NCBI GenBank assembly: GCA_963816535.1
Contig: CAWFKW010000003.1
Location: forward strand, 744,001-808,000
Source: CAWFKW01 sp963816535
GTDB lineage: Bacteria; Bacteroidota; Ignavibacteria; Tepidaquicellales; OLB5
Length of the DNA: 64,000 nucleotides
Reading direction: 5' to 3'
Shown here in pieces: positions 8,176 through 16,258 of this stretch. Numbering within the stretch: position 1 is the stretch's first letter; every line of letters begins with the position of its first letter. A program made the position numbers and the translations under genes. The notes below the pieces were generated by a model. The model was not told where the DNA came from. It made no database searches and worked only from the letters and a program-made list of their open reading frames with translations.

Positions 8176-9546
8176 ATGACTATTAAGAATTCTCTAATAT
8201 TATTATTTACCGCTCTGGCTCTTTCTCCAGTAAGAGCTCCTTCTCAGAATTGGGAATTTGTGGGAGGAGTAAGCGCCGCTATCGGACCGTACGCTTCAAT
8301 TTCAGTTTATGGCCCCAACAGCCTAATAGCTGCAGGGGGTACAAACGGAAATCCGTATATTGCGCGCTCAACTAACGGAGGCGCTAACTTCACAGACCTG
8401 GGAAAGACCGGATTCTTGCTCGAATTATATTGCGTATGGGCCGTAAATAGCGATACGATATATGCCGGGGACGGAGGCAATGCCGGCGGTACAGGTGGAA
8501 ATGCTCACGTATACCGAACAACCAATGGCGGAGCATCGTGGTCTGTTTTGTTTTCTACCGGCGGCAATTCAGGATTTATTAACGGAATTGTATTTTCGAG
8601 AACCCACCCGCTTGTCGGAATTGCGCTCAGCGACCCGCCTTCAGGAACAGGTAATTTCTGGCTTCAGAAAACCACAGACGGCGGCGCAACATGGACGCTT
8701 CAGCATCCTTCAACCGGCGTTTCAGGATTAATTGGAAATCAGAACTCCGTAGTGATAACTGACATTAACCATTACGGATTCGGAACCGGGCAGCTAAGCG
8801 GTGCGGGAGTTTCTTATGTAATTTATACTTCTGATGGCGGCTCAACATGGCAAACCAGGCAGGTCGCTCCAGCGCCCTATTGTTCGGCGTTTGCCATGTC
8901 TTCGGACTGGACAACAGGTATAGCGGCAGGAAGCAACTCACTGCCATTAATTGCGCGAACTACAGACGGCTGCGCCAGCTTTGCAAATGTTATTGGCGAT
9001 ACATCAATGTCGGTTAATCCTGTATCAAAATGGGTCTACGGGACGCAGCAGGTTTATATCGGAACATTTCTTGGCGCAAACGGCGTAATATCGCAGAGTT
9101 CAGACGGGGGTTTAACATGGAGCATCATGAGTTCCAGCGGTTCGGCCGGAGTAAAACATCTGGACCTGGTTTACGACAGCCTTTCAACGCTTCTTCATGC
9201 ATACGCCATTTGCAGCGACCAGAGCATATTACAATTGGTCACAAATATCATCGGGATCGATCCGACAGGCACAAACGTGCCTGCCAAGTACTCCCTGCAA
9301 CAGAATTATCCGAATCCGTTCAATCCATCGACAAACATAAAATATGCTTTGCCAAAAAGTTCTTATGTAACTTTGAAGATATACGATATGTTGGGTCGTG
9401 TAGTAAAGACTGTCGTGAATTCATACCAAAATACTGGCAGTTATATTGATCATGTTGACGTTTCAGGTCTCGCTTCAGGCATCTACTTTTATACGATTAT
9501 GGCGGGAGATTTCACAGAAACAAAAAAAATGGTTCTTATAAAGTGA
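8176..9546 (+). CDS. T9SS-exported Asp-box (BNR/YCF48-like) propeller protein
   Basis: A 456-residue secreted protein. Residues 1-23 form a signal peptide (hydrophobic core L-I-L-L-F-T-A-L-A-L). The body repeats the Asp-box motif (S/T-x-D/N-G-G-x-x-W: T-N-G-G-A-S-W, T-D-G-G-A-T-W, S-D-G-G-S-T-W, S-D-G-G-L-T-W), implying a beta-propeller. The last 80 or so residues are a T9SS type A sorting domain (Q-N-Y-P-N-P-F-N-P-S-T ... G-I-Y-F-Y-T-I ... K-K-M-V-L-I-K). It should cross the outer membrane through the T9SS and be surface-bound or released. Ligand or substrate is unknown. It is a more distant relative of the next two genes. Confidence 0.88.
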   Translation: MTIKNSLILLFTALALSPVRAPSQNWEFVGGVSAAIGPYASISVYGPNSLIAAGGTNGNPYIARSTNGGANFTDLGKTGFLLELYCVWAVNSDTIYAGDGGNAGGTGGNAHVYRTTNGGASWSVLFSTGGNSGFINGIVFSRTHPLVGIALSDPPSGTGNFWLQKTTDGGATWTLQHPSTGVSGLIGNQNSVVITDINHYGFGTGQLSGAGVSYVIYTSDGGSTWQTRQVAPAPYCSAFAMSSDWTTGIAAGSNSLPLIARTTDGCASFANVIGDTSMSVNPVSKWVYGTQQVYIGTFLGANGVISQSSDGGLTWSIMSSSGSAGVKHLDLVYDSLSTLLHAYAICSDQSILQLVTNIIGIDPTGTNVPAKYSLQQNYPNPFNPSTNIKYALPKSSYVTLKIYDMLGRVVKTVVNSYQNTGSYIDHVDVSGLASGIYFYTIMAGDFTETKKMVLIK

Positions 9547-9831
9547 CATGATTCTGTTTAGATTTCTCATGCAAATATGAAATGAGAGTAAAAATCCCTA
9601 AATTTAGCCTGCTTTTATATTGTTCTTGCTTTTTAGCGCTTCAATAATTACTTTTGGCTCGTTACATAATTTATTTGGCTTTACAAACGGAGTTTAATTA
9701 ATATTTTTGCAAAACTGCTTAAGAACCTTTATCATTGTGGTTTTGTTTTATGTATTGTTAAGTTATTTTTATTTACGCATTTTAAAAATCATAATTACAT
9801 TTATTAAATTAATTTAGGGAGTACTCAAGAG

Positions 9832-11112
9832 ATGAAAAAAGTAATATTAGCTGTTCTTTCACTTTTCTTTGTCGCCACAGGCAGTTTGTTTGCCCAATCA
9901 TGGACGGCGCAAACAGCCCCCGCCGGAACCTCAGGCGGATTAAACGGCGCATGGGCGTGCGATGAAAACGTTGTTTGGATGTGCGGGCCGGGCGGAGTTG
10001 TTTGCAGAACCACAAACGGCGGAACAACATGGACAATGGTTAACACCGGTCTTGCCGGAAATGATTTTTATACAATAGCCGCAATTGACGCTAATACGGC
10101 AGAAGCCGGAGCAGGCGACGGCGGTATGTGGAGAACAACAAACGGCGGAACAAGCTGGACTTTCCAGGCTTTGACACCGACCCCGCAGTTTATGGACGTA
10201 GTTCATTTCTTCGATGCAAATAATGGTTTTGCACTGAGCGATCCGGCCGCAGCAGCAGGTTTGTGGCTTTATTACATCACTACGGATGGCGGAGCAACAT
10301 GGACTGCCGGCGCAAACCGTCCTGCAAACATTGCGGGCGAAGCCGGATGGAACGGCTCATATGCCGCTGTTGATACCGGGCACATATGGTGGGGAACAAA
10401 TTCTACAAAGATATACCATGGCGGATTCAGAGGACCGATTACTGGCGCTTCTTCTCCGGGAGCTTATTCGTTCTGTATGGGATTCAACGATATGAACACG
10501 GGTATTGCAGGTATGGTAACCGCAACTCCGACAGTTCTCCCGTTAGCTCTTTCTACAAACGGCGGATCAACATGGACTGCGACATCTTATACTCCTGCAG
10601 GTGTTCCTTACGCTATGAAAGTTGTTCCGGGATCGAACTACGGATGGTACGGTTCCCAGAATGTGTACAGAACAACCAACGTTGGAGCGCCCACAACATG
10701 GACATCGCAGCTGACTTTGTCAACCACTAACCTCTGCTATTCTATAACAATGTTGAATGTAAATACAGGTTGGTGCGGAACGCAGACAGGACAGATATAC
10801 AAATATCATGATATAGTCGGAATCGACCCGAACAATACAAGCGTTCCCAAGAATTTCAGCCTGATGCAGAATTATCCAAACCCGTTCAACCCGACTACCA
10901 ATATCAGGTATTCGATTCCGGTTGCTTCACAGGTTTCGATAAAGATCTATGATGCGCTTGGAAATGAAGTGAGGACTTTAGTTAATGAATACAGAAGCGT
11001 TGGAAATTACGTTGAATCATTCGACGCATCGAACCTTGCTTCAGGTATTTATTTCTATACTTTGCACGCAGGAGACTACGTACAGACAAAGAAAATGTCA
11101 TTGATCAAGTAA
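9832..11112 (+). CDS. T9SS-exported Asp-box propeller protein, paralogue A
   Basis: A 426-residue secreted protein with a signal peptide ending near A-Q-S-W (about residue 22). Asp-box repeats are T-N-G-G-T-T-W, T-N-G-G-T-S-W, T-D-G-G-A-T-W and T-N-G-G-S-T-W, with many Gly/Ala/Trp-rich strands between. A T9SS type A domain ends in K-K-M-S-L-I-K. The ATG is preceded by AGGGAG (9816-9821), one of the few Shine-Dalgarno-like sites here. The 11513-12766 gene is a close paralogue over its whole length, nearly identical at the C terminus. Function unknown. Confidence 0.9.
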   Translation: MKKVILAVLSLFFVATGSLFAQSWTAQTAPAGTSGGLNGAWACDENVVWMCGPGGVVCRTTNGGTTWTMVNTGLAGNDFYTIAAIDANTAEAGAGDGGMWRTTNGGTSWTFQALTPTPQFMDVVHFFDANNGFALSDPAAAAGLWLYYITTDGGATWTAGANRPANIAGEAGWNGSYAAVDTGHIWWGTNSTKIYHGGFRGPITGASSPGAYSFCMGFNDMNTGIAGMVTATPTVLPLALSTNGGSTWTATSYTPAGVPYAMKVVPGSNYGWYGSQNVYRTTNVGAPTTWTSQLTLSTTNLCYSITMLNVNTGWCGTQTGQIYKYHDIVGIDPNNTSVPKNFSLMQNYPNPFNPTTNIRYSIPVASQVSIKIYDALGNEVRTLVNEYRSVGNYVESFDASNLASGIYFYTLHAGDYVQTKKMSLIK

Positions 11113-11137
11113 GATATATAAGCGAATTTTTTATAAA

Positions 11138-11167
11138 AGGCCCCGCTGAAAAGCGGGGCTTTTTTTA
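11138..11167 (+). terminator. Rho-independent terminator
   Basis: Stem GCCCCGC (11140-11146), loop TGAAAA, GCGGGGC (11153-11159), then a run of T. It sits 27 bases after the 426-aa gene. Confidence 0.92.
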
Positions 11168-11512
11168 TGCAACCCCACTCTACCCTCCCCGAAGTGAAGG
11201 GTAAAAACGAAACACTGCCCGGCTTTATTATAATTATTGGATAGTGGTGTCAGGAGTTTCCTCCTGACACGCGTCAGGCCAACAGACCTGAACGCAACGG
11301 GTAAACCCCACCCTGCCCTCCCCAAAGGGGAGGGTGAAAACGGAACACCGCCACGGTATGGGCCCTCCCTGGGCCGGTAAACGCCACGCCCTATAGCGAC
11401 TGCCCCCATTATCAGGTAAGGAGCATTATATACTGCGTTGTAAAGTTAAGATTTATTCGGCAAATTGTACAAGCTTCAGAAAATGAACGTTCCACATAAG
11501 GAGTACCTATAA
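11168..11512. repeat. Intergenic palindromic repeat island
   Basis: No gene is visible. From the left there is a C-C-C-C-A-C/C-C-T-C-C-C-C-G-A-A-G element (11169-11240) that recurs after the paralogous gene (12820-12890). Next is a perfect inverted repeat G-T-G-T-C-A-G-G-A-G/C-T-C-C-T-G-A-C-A-C with a G-C-G-T-C-A-G-G ... A-C-C-T-G-A tail (11247-11305), recurring at 13091-13140. Then comes a second C-rich/G-rich element (11305-11353). AAGGAG at 11498-11503 precedes the next ATG. Confidence 0.8.
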
Positions 11513-12766
11513 ATGAAAACAATTATATTAGGTGTTCTTGTAATTTTCCTTTTCAATTCAGAAAATTTATCGGCTCAGACATGGAGTCCGCAATCAGCCC
11601 CCGCAGGGACAGCAAACGGATTAAACGGTGCGTGGGCATGCGATGCCAATGTAGTTTGGATGTGCGGGCCATCCGGAGTAGTTATAAGAACTACTAACGG
11701 CGGTATAACCTGGACAATGGCAAATAACGGACTGGCAGGATATGATTTCTATACAATTGCCGCAACAGACGCAAATACAGCAGAAGCCGGCGGGGGCGAC
11801 GGCAGCATGTGGCGAACAACCAACGGCGGAAGCGCCTGGATTCGGCAAATCCTGACGCCAACGCCTGTATTTATGGATGTAATTCATTTCTTTGATTCAA
11901 ACACCGGGTTTGCGCTCAGCGACCCAGCCCCTTCTGCGGGATTATGGCTTTATTACATTACAACGGATGCTGGGGCTAACTGGTCGGCCGGAGCTAACCG
12001 TCCACCCAATATAGCCGGAGAATACGGTTATAACGGATCTTATTCCGCGCTTGATACCGGCCATATCTGGTGGGGAACAAACGTTTCTAGAATCTGGAAA
12101 GGAAGCCTTAGGGGGCCATATACGCCGGAACCGACTAATCCGGCTTTTTCATTCTCCGTAGGATTCAATGACGCTCTTACAGGACTGGCCGGACTTGCCA
12201 CGATTGCACGCACGACAGATGGAGGAGCTACGTGGACATCCATTGGATTTACTCCTGACGGAAATCCTTACGCGATGAAATATGTTCCGGGCACGGGTTT
12301 TTGCTGGCTGGGATCACAGACTATTTACAGAACGGCGAATAGTGGCGACTCGTGGAATATACAGCTGACATTATCAGCTGCAAACAACTGCCAGTGTTTA
12401 ACAATGGTTAATGTTAACACCGGCTGGGCCGGAACGCACATGGGACAGATATTTAAGTATCATGATATTGTAGGTATCGACCCGAACAATACGAGCGTTC
12501 CTCAGAATTTCAGCCTGATGCAGAATTATCCGAACCCGTTCAACCCGACTACCAATATCAGGTATTCGATTCCGGTTGCATCACAGGTTTCGATAAAGAT
12601 ATACGATGCACTTGGAAATGAAGTGAGGACTTTAGTTAATGAATACAGAAGCGTTGGAAACAACGTTGAATCATTCAGCGCATCAAACCTTGCTTCAGGT
12701 ATTTATTTCTATACTCTGCGCGCAGGCGACTATGTGCAGACAAAGAAAATGGCGTTGATAAAGTAA
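11513..12766 (+). CDS. T9SS-exported Asp-box propeller protein, paralogue B
   Basis: A 417-residue secreted protein, paralogous to the 426-aa protein upstream, sharing G-L-N-G-A-W-A-C-D, V-V-W-M-C-G-P, D-T-G-H-I-W-W-G-T-N and the whole C-terminal domain. Asp-boxes include T-N-G-G-I-T-W and T-D-G-G-A-T-W, while some are decayed (T-D-A-G-A-N-W, A-N-S-G-D-S-W). The signal peptide ends about residue 22. The T9SS type A domain ends K-K-M-A-L-I-K. The start codon has AAGGAG nine bases upstream. The DNA of the last 80 codons, the terminator and the following repeat is almost the same as at the end of paralogue A. Confidence 0.9.
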   Translation: MKTIILGVLVIFLFNSENLSAQTWSPQSAPAGTANGLNGAWACDANVVWMCGPSGVVIRTTNGGITWTMANNGLAGYDFYTIAATDANTAEAGGGDGSMWRTTNGGSAWIRQILTPTPVFMDVIHFFDSNTGFALSDPAPSAGLWLYYITTDAGANWSAGANRPPNIAGEYGYNGSYSALDTGHIWWGTNVSRIWKGSLRGPYTPEPTNPAFSFSVGFNDALTGLAGLATIARTTDGGATWTSIGFTPDGNPYAMKYVPGTGFCWLGSQTIYRTANSGDSWNIQLTLSAANNCQCLTMVNVNTGWAGTHMGQIFKYHDIVGIDPNNTSVPQNFSLMQNYPNPFNPTTNIRYSIPVASQVSIKIYDALGNEVRTLVNEYRSVGNNVESFSASNLASGIYFYTLRAGDYVQTKKMALIK

Positions 12767-12790
12767 TATATAAGCGAATTTTTTATAAAA

Positions 12791-12817
12791 GGCCCGCTGA
12801 AAAGCGGGGCTTTTTTT
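12791..12817 (+). terminator. Rho-independent terminator (duplicate of the one at 11138)
   Basis: Stem GCCCGC/GCGGGGC with loop TGAAAA and a T run. It is the copy of the 11138 terminator with one C lost from the left arm, leaving a one-base bulge. Confidence 0.85.
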
Positions 12818-13222
12818 ATGCAACCCCACCCTACCCTCCCCGAAGGGAAGGTAAAAACGAAACACTGCCCGGCTTTATTATAATTATTGCTTTCGTTTCC
12901 CGCTTATCCGCCTTTGGCGGGCGGGATCGTGGACTTAGATAAGGAGAGGGAGGTGGTTTGAAAAACTTACGTTTTCCCCCTATCAGGCTTGCCTGCCTCA
13001 GGCAGGGGAATATTTCACACCTCCCCCTACCAGAGGCGGGCAAGCCTACACCCTCCTGTGAGGAGGGACTAACAAATCACATTATGGGTTGTGTAAGGAG
13101 TTCCTCCTGACACACGTCAGGTCAACAGACCTGACGAAACGAATAAAAAGTCCCATACTGGAGTTTGTGACTTAGAATTACATTCATCAGACAACAATCT
13201 CGGGAACAGATCCGCCACTAAA
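12818..13222. repeat. Intergenic palindromic repeat island
   Basis: No gene is visible. It contains a second copy of the 11169-11240 element (12820-12890), a C-C-G-C-C-T-T-T-G-G-C-G-G-G-C-G-G palindrome (12908-12926), a G-C-C-T-G-C-C-T-C-A-G-G-C-A-G-G palindrome (about 12990-13007), several short C-T-C-C-C/G-G-G-A-G hairpins, and a second copy of the C-T-C-C-T-G-A-C-A-C element (13091-13140). An open frame on the minus strand (12831-13043) is made only of these repeats. Confidence 0.75.
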
Positions 13223-13249
13223 TAAAAAGGGCGTTCTTTTGAACGCCCC
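13221..13249 (-). terminator. Rho-independent terminator of glyS
   Basis: Perfect 8-bp stem GGGCGTTC/GAACGCCC with a four-base loop (13229-13248). On the minus strand it is followed by TTTTTATT. It lies 27 bases after the glyS stop. Confidence 0.92.
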
Positions 13250-13275
13250 TGCGGAAAACATATAAATATAAAATA

Positions 13276-14622
13276 TCAGAATAACTTTTCAAGAATATAT
13301 TGTTTTACATTATCCCTGTTAATTCTCTCCTGTTTCATGGAATCGCGGTCGCGAATTGTAACAGTGTTGTCCTTTAGAGTATCATAGTCAACTGTTACGC
13401 AAAACGGCGTGCCGCACTCATCCTGCCTCCGGTATCTTCTTCCAACCGCGCCGGATTCATCATAAAATACTTTGAACGAATTCTGCAGGTCACCCGTGAT
13501 CTTGCGGGCAACTTCCTGCAATCCGTCTTTATTAACGAGAGGGAACACGGCGCACTTAAGCGGCGCGAGCTTCGGGTGGAATCTAAGCACGGTCCTTTTT
13601 TCAGATTTCCCGTCAGCTGTTGGCGCCTCATCCTCATCAAACGCATTGCATAGGAACGCCATAAGTCCGCGCGACGCGCCAGCTGAAGTTTCAATGACAA
13701 ATGGAATGAACCGTTCCTTTGTTTGTTCGTCAAAATATTCCAGTTTCTTTCCCGAGAACTTAGAGTGCTGCGAGAGGTCAAAATCGCTTCGGTTATGTAT
13801 ACCTTCAATTTCGCCCCAGCCGAACGGGAAATCAAATTCAATATCCACGGCGGCTTTGGCATAATGCGCCAGCTTATCGGGCGGGTGCGGAACAAACTTC
13901 AGGCTCTCATTTTTCATCCCAAGCGAGATGTACCAGTTCAGGCGCTGTTCCTTCCAGTAATCATACCAATTTTCATCATCCCCCGGTTTCACAAAATACT
14001 GCATTTCCATCTGCTCGAACTCGCGTGTGCGGAACAGGAAATTTTTTGTATTTATCTCATTCCTGAAAGCTTTGCCGATTTGCGCTATTCCGAACGGCAA
14101 TTTTTGTCTTGTCGATTCTTTAACATTATTGAAATTTACAAAAATACCCTGCGCGGTTTCCGGCCTTAAATATACAGCCGAATCTTCGTTCTCGATGGCC
14201 CCGATAAAAGTTTTGAACATCAGGTTAAATTTTCGCTCCTCTGTGAACTTTCCTTCGCCATAACATTTAGAGGCTTTTCTTCCTTTATATGCCCTGCTGC
14301 CGCAATCAGACTCTTCAATTTGATCGGCGCGGAAACGGGCTTTACATTCTTTGCAGTCTATCATAGGGTCGGTAAAATTCTCCACATGTCCCGAGGCTTC
14401 CCACACCCTGGGATGCATCAGAATAGAGGCATCAAGGCCCTCAATATCTTCACGATAAGTCATAAAACGCCACCATGCCTGTTTAACGTTGTTCAGAAGC
14501 TCAACGCCAAGCGGGCCGTAATCCCAGCAGCCGTTAAGACCGCCGTAAATTTCAGAAGACTGGAATACAAATCCCCGCCTTTTGGCAAGAGACACAATCT
14601 TTTCCATTGAATCGTTTTTCAT
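13276..14622 (-). CDS. glyS: Glycine--tRNA ligase, single-chain (homodimeric) type
   Basis: A 448-residue class II synthetase of the alpha-2 type found in eukaryotes, archaea and many bacteria, not the two-subunit GlyQ/GlyS. Visible features are R-G-F-V-F-Q-S-S-E-I-Y-G-G and W-D-Y-G-P-L-G near the N terminus, a C-x2-C pair in D-C-K-E-C-K, motif 2 (F-R-N-E-I-N ... F-R-T-R-E-F-E-Q-M-E), motif 3 region (G-A-S-R-G-L), and the anticodon-binding domain with R-R-Y-R-R-Q-D-E-C-G-T-P-F-C. A strong terminator follows. It is at the short end of the family range but looks complete. Confidence 0.96.
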   Translation of the reverse strand: MKNDSMEKIVSLAKRRGFVFQSSEIYGGLNGCWDYGPLGVELLNNVKQAWWRFMTYREDIEGLDASILMHPRVWEASGHVENFTDPMIDCKECKARFRADQIEESDCGSRAYKGRKASKCYGEGKFTEERKFNLMFKTFIGAIENEDSAVYLRPETAQGIFVNFNNVKESTRQKLPFGIAQIGKAFRNEINTKNFLFRTREFEQMEMQYFVKPGDDENWYDYWKEQRLNWYISLGMKNESLKFVPHPPDKLAHYAKAAVDIEFDFPFGWGEIEGIHNRSDFDLSQHSKFSGKKLEYFDEQTKERFIPFVIETSAGASRGLMAFLCNAFDEDEAPTADGKSEKRTVLRFHPKLAPLKCAVFPLVNKDGLQEVARKITGDLQNSFKVFYDESGAVGRRYRRQDECGTPFCVTVDYDTLKDNTVTIRDRDSMKQERINRDNVKQYILEKLF

Positions 14623-14766
14623 ATAATCAAAAAATGTAATTGTAATTTAAACAGAAAAGTAAAAATAAGGAAATTGAAGCAGTGATTAAAGATAATAAAT
14701 TATCATATATTTAATTCATGATAGCCTCGCCCAGCTGACGCAGGGCTCGCAATAAATGAAATACAC

Positions 14767-15195
14767 TTATTCGACTATAATATCAGTTTTGTCGTCATCA
14801 TTATAGTATACCGTAACCCTCTGGCCCACATGCGGCACTGCAAACCGCGAAACAACCACATCGACCAATGCGTCAAACGTCTCGCTCTTTTCGGGCTTAA
14901 CTTTCAGATACAGGCGCAGCTTCAATTTCCTGTTCTTAAGTTCCCCGGTATCTTCGATAGCGTCAATAGTGGCTGGCGCCTGCTTCCCCTCCCGTATCAG
15001 CCTTTCTCTTTTTTCTTCGAGCGCACGTAATCTTCCGGGTGTATCTTTCCTGCCGCTTGCAGTATCTCTTTCTATTCGCTCTCTTTCTTCGTTTAGTTTG
15101 TCCTTTTTATCAAACAAACTGCAGGAAGAAAATACAAAAAGACCAAGTAACAAAAGACCCAAAATATGCCTGCCGGCCGGAAATCTTTTTTCCAT
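14767..15195 (-). CDS. Lipoprotein of unknown function
   Basis: A 142-residue protein whose signal peptide ends in a lipobox (F-V-F-S-S-C, Cys at about 25), so it is probably a lipoprotein. After the Cys come about 50 charged residues likely to form a coiled coil (K-L-N-E-E-R-E-R-I-E-R-D, R-A-L-E-E-K-R-E-R-L), then a beta-rich domain of about 60 residues ending V-Y-Y-N-D-D-D-K-T-D-I-I-V-E. The family is not recognised. It lies upstream of glyS on the same strand but 144 bases away, so it may have its own promoter. Confidence 0.8.
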   Translation of the reverse strand: MEKRFPAGRHILGLLLLGLFVFSSCSLFDKKDKLNEERERIERDTASGRKDTPGRLRALEEKRERLIREGKQAPATIDAIEDTGELKNRKLKLRLYLKVKPEKSETFDALVDVVVSRFAVPHVGQRVTVYYNDDDKTDIIVE

Positions 15196-15321
15196 ATATA
15201 AAAATATGAAATATTCTTTTAATTATTTGCATCAAAAAGAGCGGTTTGGCATGATTACATTTAGTTATTTTCATTGTAAGTGGATTTAATATTAAATATT
15301 TTGCACGTTATTGTAAAAACT

Positions 15322-16131
15322 ATGCATTACGATCCAATAAAAGACAGAATAGGCGGAATTGTAAAAAAATCGCCCTTTTTACGCAGGATTTTCTATAAGG
15401 GTCTTGGATTGATGTTTTTACGGGAATGGTACGTGAAACGCAAGATCAAAGAGCTTTACGGCGCCAACCACCCAAAAGATATACTTGATGCAGGCTGCGG
15501 ATTCGGGCAGTATTCCTATTTCATGTCTAAAAAATTCCGGGATTCAAAAATACTTTCGGTTGATGTTAAGAAGGATTATCTTGCCGACTGCAAATATTTT
15601 TTCGAAAAATGCTCGCTTGGGAATTGCGAATTTGAGTACGCGGACCTCACTGAAATCGAATTTGAGAACATGTTCGATTTCGCTCTTTCAGTGGATGTAA
15701 TGGAACATATCGAAGATGATATCGGCGTATTCAGGAGATTTTATAAATCGCTTAAAAGCGGCGGAAGGCTGCTGATAAACACTCCTTCGAATCTGGGGGG
15801 TTCGGACGCTTCATCAGAAGATGACAAGAGTTTTATCGGCGAGCATGTAAGAGCCGGGTATTCAAAAGAAGACATAAGCGCCAAACTTAAAGAAGCGGGA
15901 TTTGAGATAGAAAGCTTTCAGTACACTTACGGAAGCTGGGGAAACAAGTACTGGAAGCTTGGTATAAAATACCCGATGTTAATGCTTAATAAGTCTCAGG
16001 TATTTTTTATAGTTCTCCCGTTCTATTATTCCATTGTTATATGGTGGGTATGGCTCTTTATGTGGCTTGATGTGAACGACAAAGAGAAACAGGCTGGCAC
16101 AGGCGTATTGGTGGTAGGGAAAAAAGCGTAA
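15322..16131 (+). CDS. Class I SAM-dependent methyltransferase
   Basis: A Rossmann-fold methyltransferase with motif I as D-A-G-C-G-F-G-Q-Y, an acidic residue after strand beta2 (L-S-V-D-V-K), A-D-L-T-E-I-E, and the motif IV region D-F-A-L-S-V-D-V-M-E-H-I-E-D-D. A hydrophobic pair near the C terminus (V-F-F-I-V-L-P-F-Y and W-W-V-W-L-F-M-W-L) may bind the membrane. I start at ATG 15322 (M-H-Y-D-P-I-K-D-R); an in-frame GTG at 15280 would add 14 hydrophobic residues. It opens the polysaccharide locus, so a sugar or lipid-linked substrate is likely but not proven. Confidence 0.85.
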   Translation: MHYDPIKDRIGGIVKKSPFLRRIFYKGLGLMFLREWYVKRKIKELYGANHPKDILDAGCGFGQYSYFMSKKFRDSKILSVDVKKDYLADCKYFFEKCSLGNCEFEYADLTEIEFENMFDFALSVDVMEHIEDDIGVFRRFYKSLKSGGRLLINTPSNLGGSDASSEDDKSFIGEHVRAGYSKEDISAKLKEAGFEIESFQYTYGSWGNKYWKLGIKYPMLMLNKSQVFFIVLPFYYSIVIWWVWLFMWLDVNDKEKQAGTGVLVVGKKA

Positions 16132-16258
16132 CAAGTTTCAGGTTTAAAGATAAAAAAGATCAAAAAACATCATAGCATTAATTTAAATAAAAAATAAATC
16201 AAAGAGGTTTTTCAGATTTCAACAACCGGGCATATTATGAGTTTTGAAATTTGAGATT

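Noticed and set aside
11131..11409. 92-codon open frame on the minus strand
   Set aside because: It lies entirely in a terminator and palindromic repeats, with Pro/Gly/Arg-rich low-complexity translation.
12831..13043. 70-codon open frame on the minus strand
   Set aside because: Composed of the repeat island downstream of the duplicated T9SS gene; no protein-like composition.
15280..15321. GTG start of the methyltransferase at 15280
   Set aside because: It adds 14 hydrophobic residues ahead of a good ATG and has no ribosome-binding site; kept only as an alternative.
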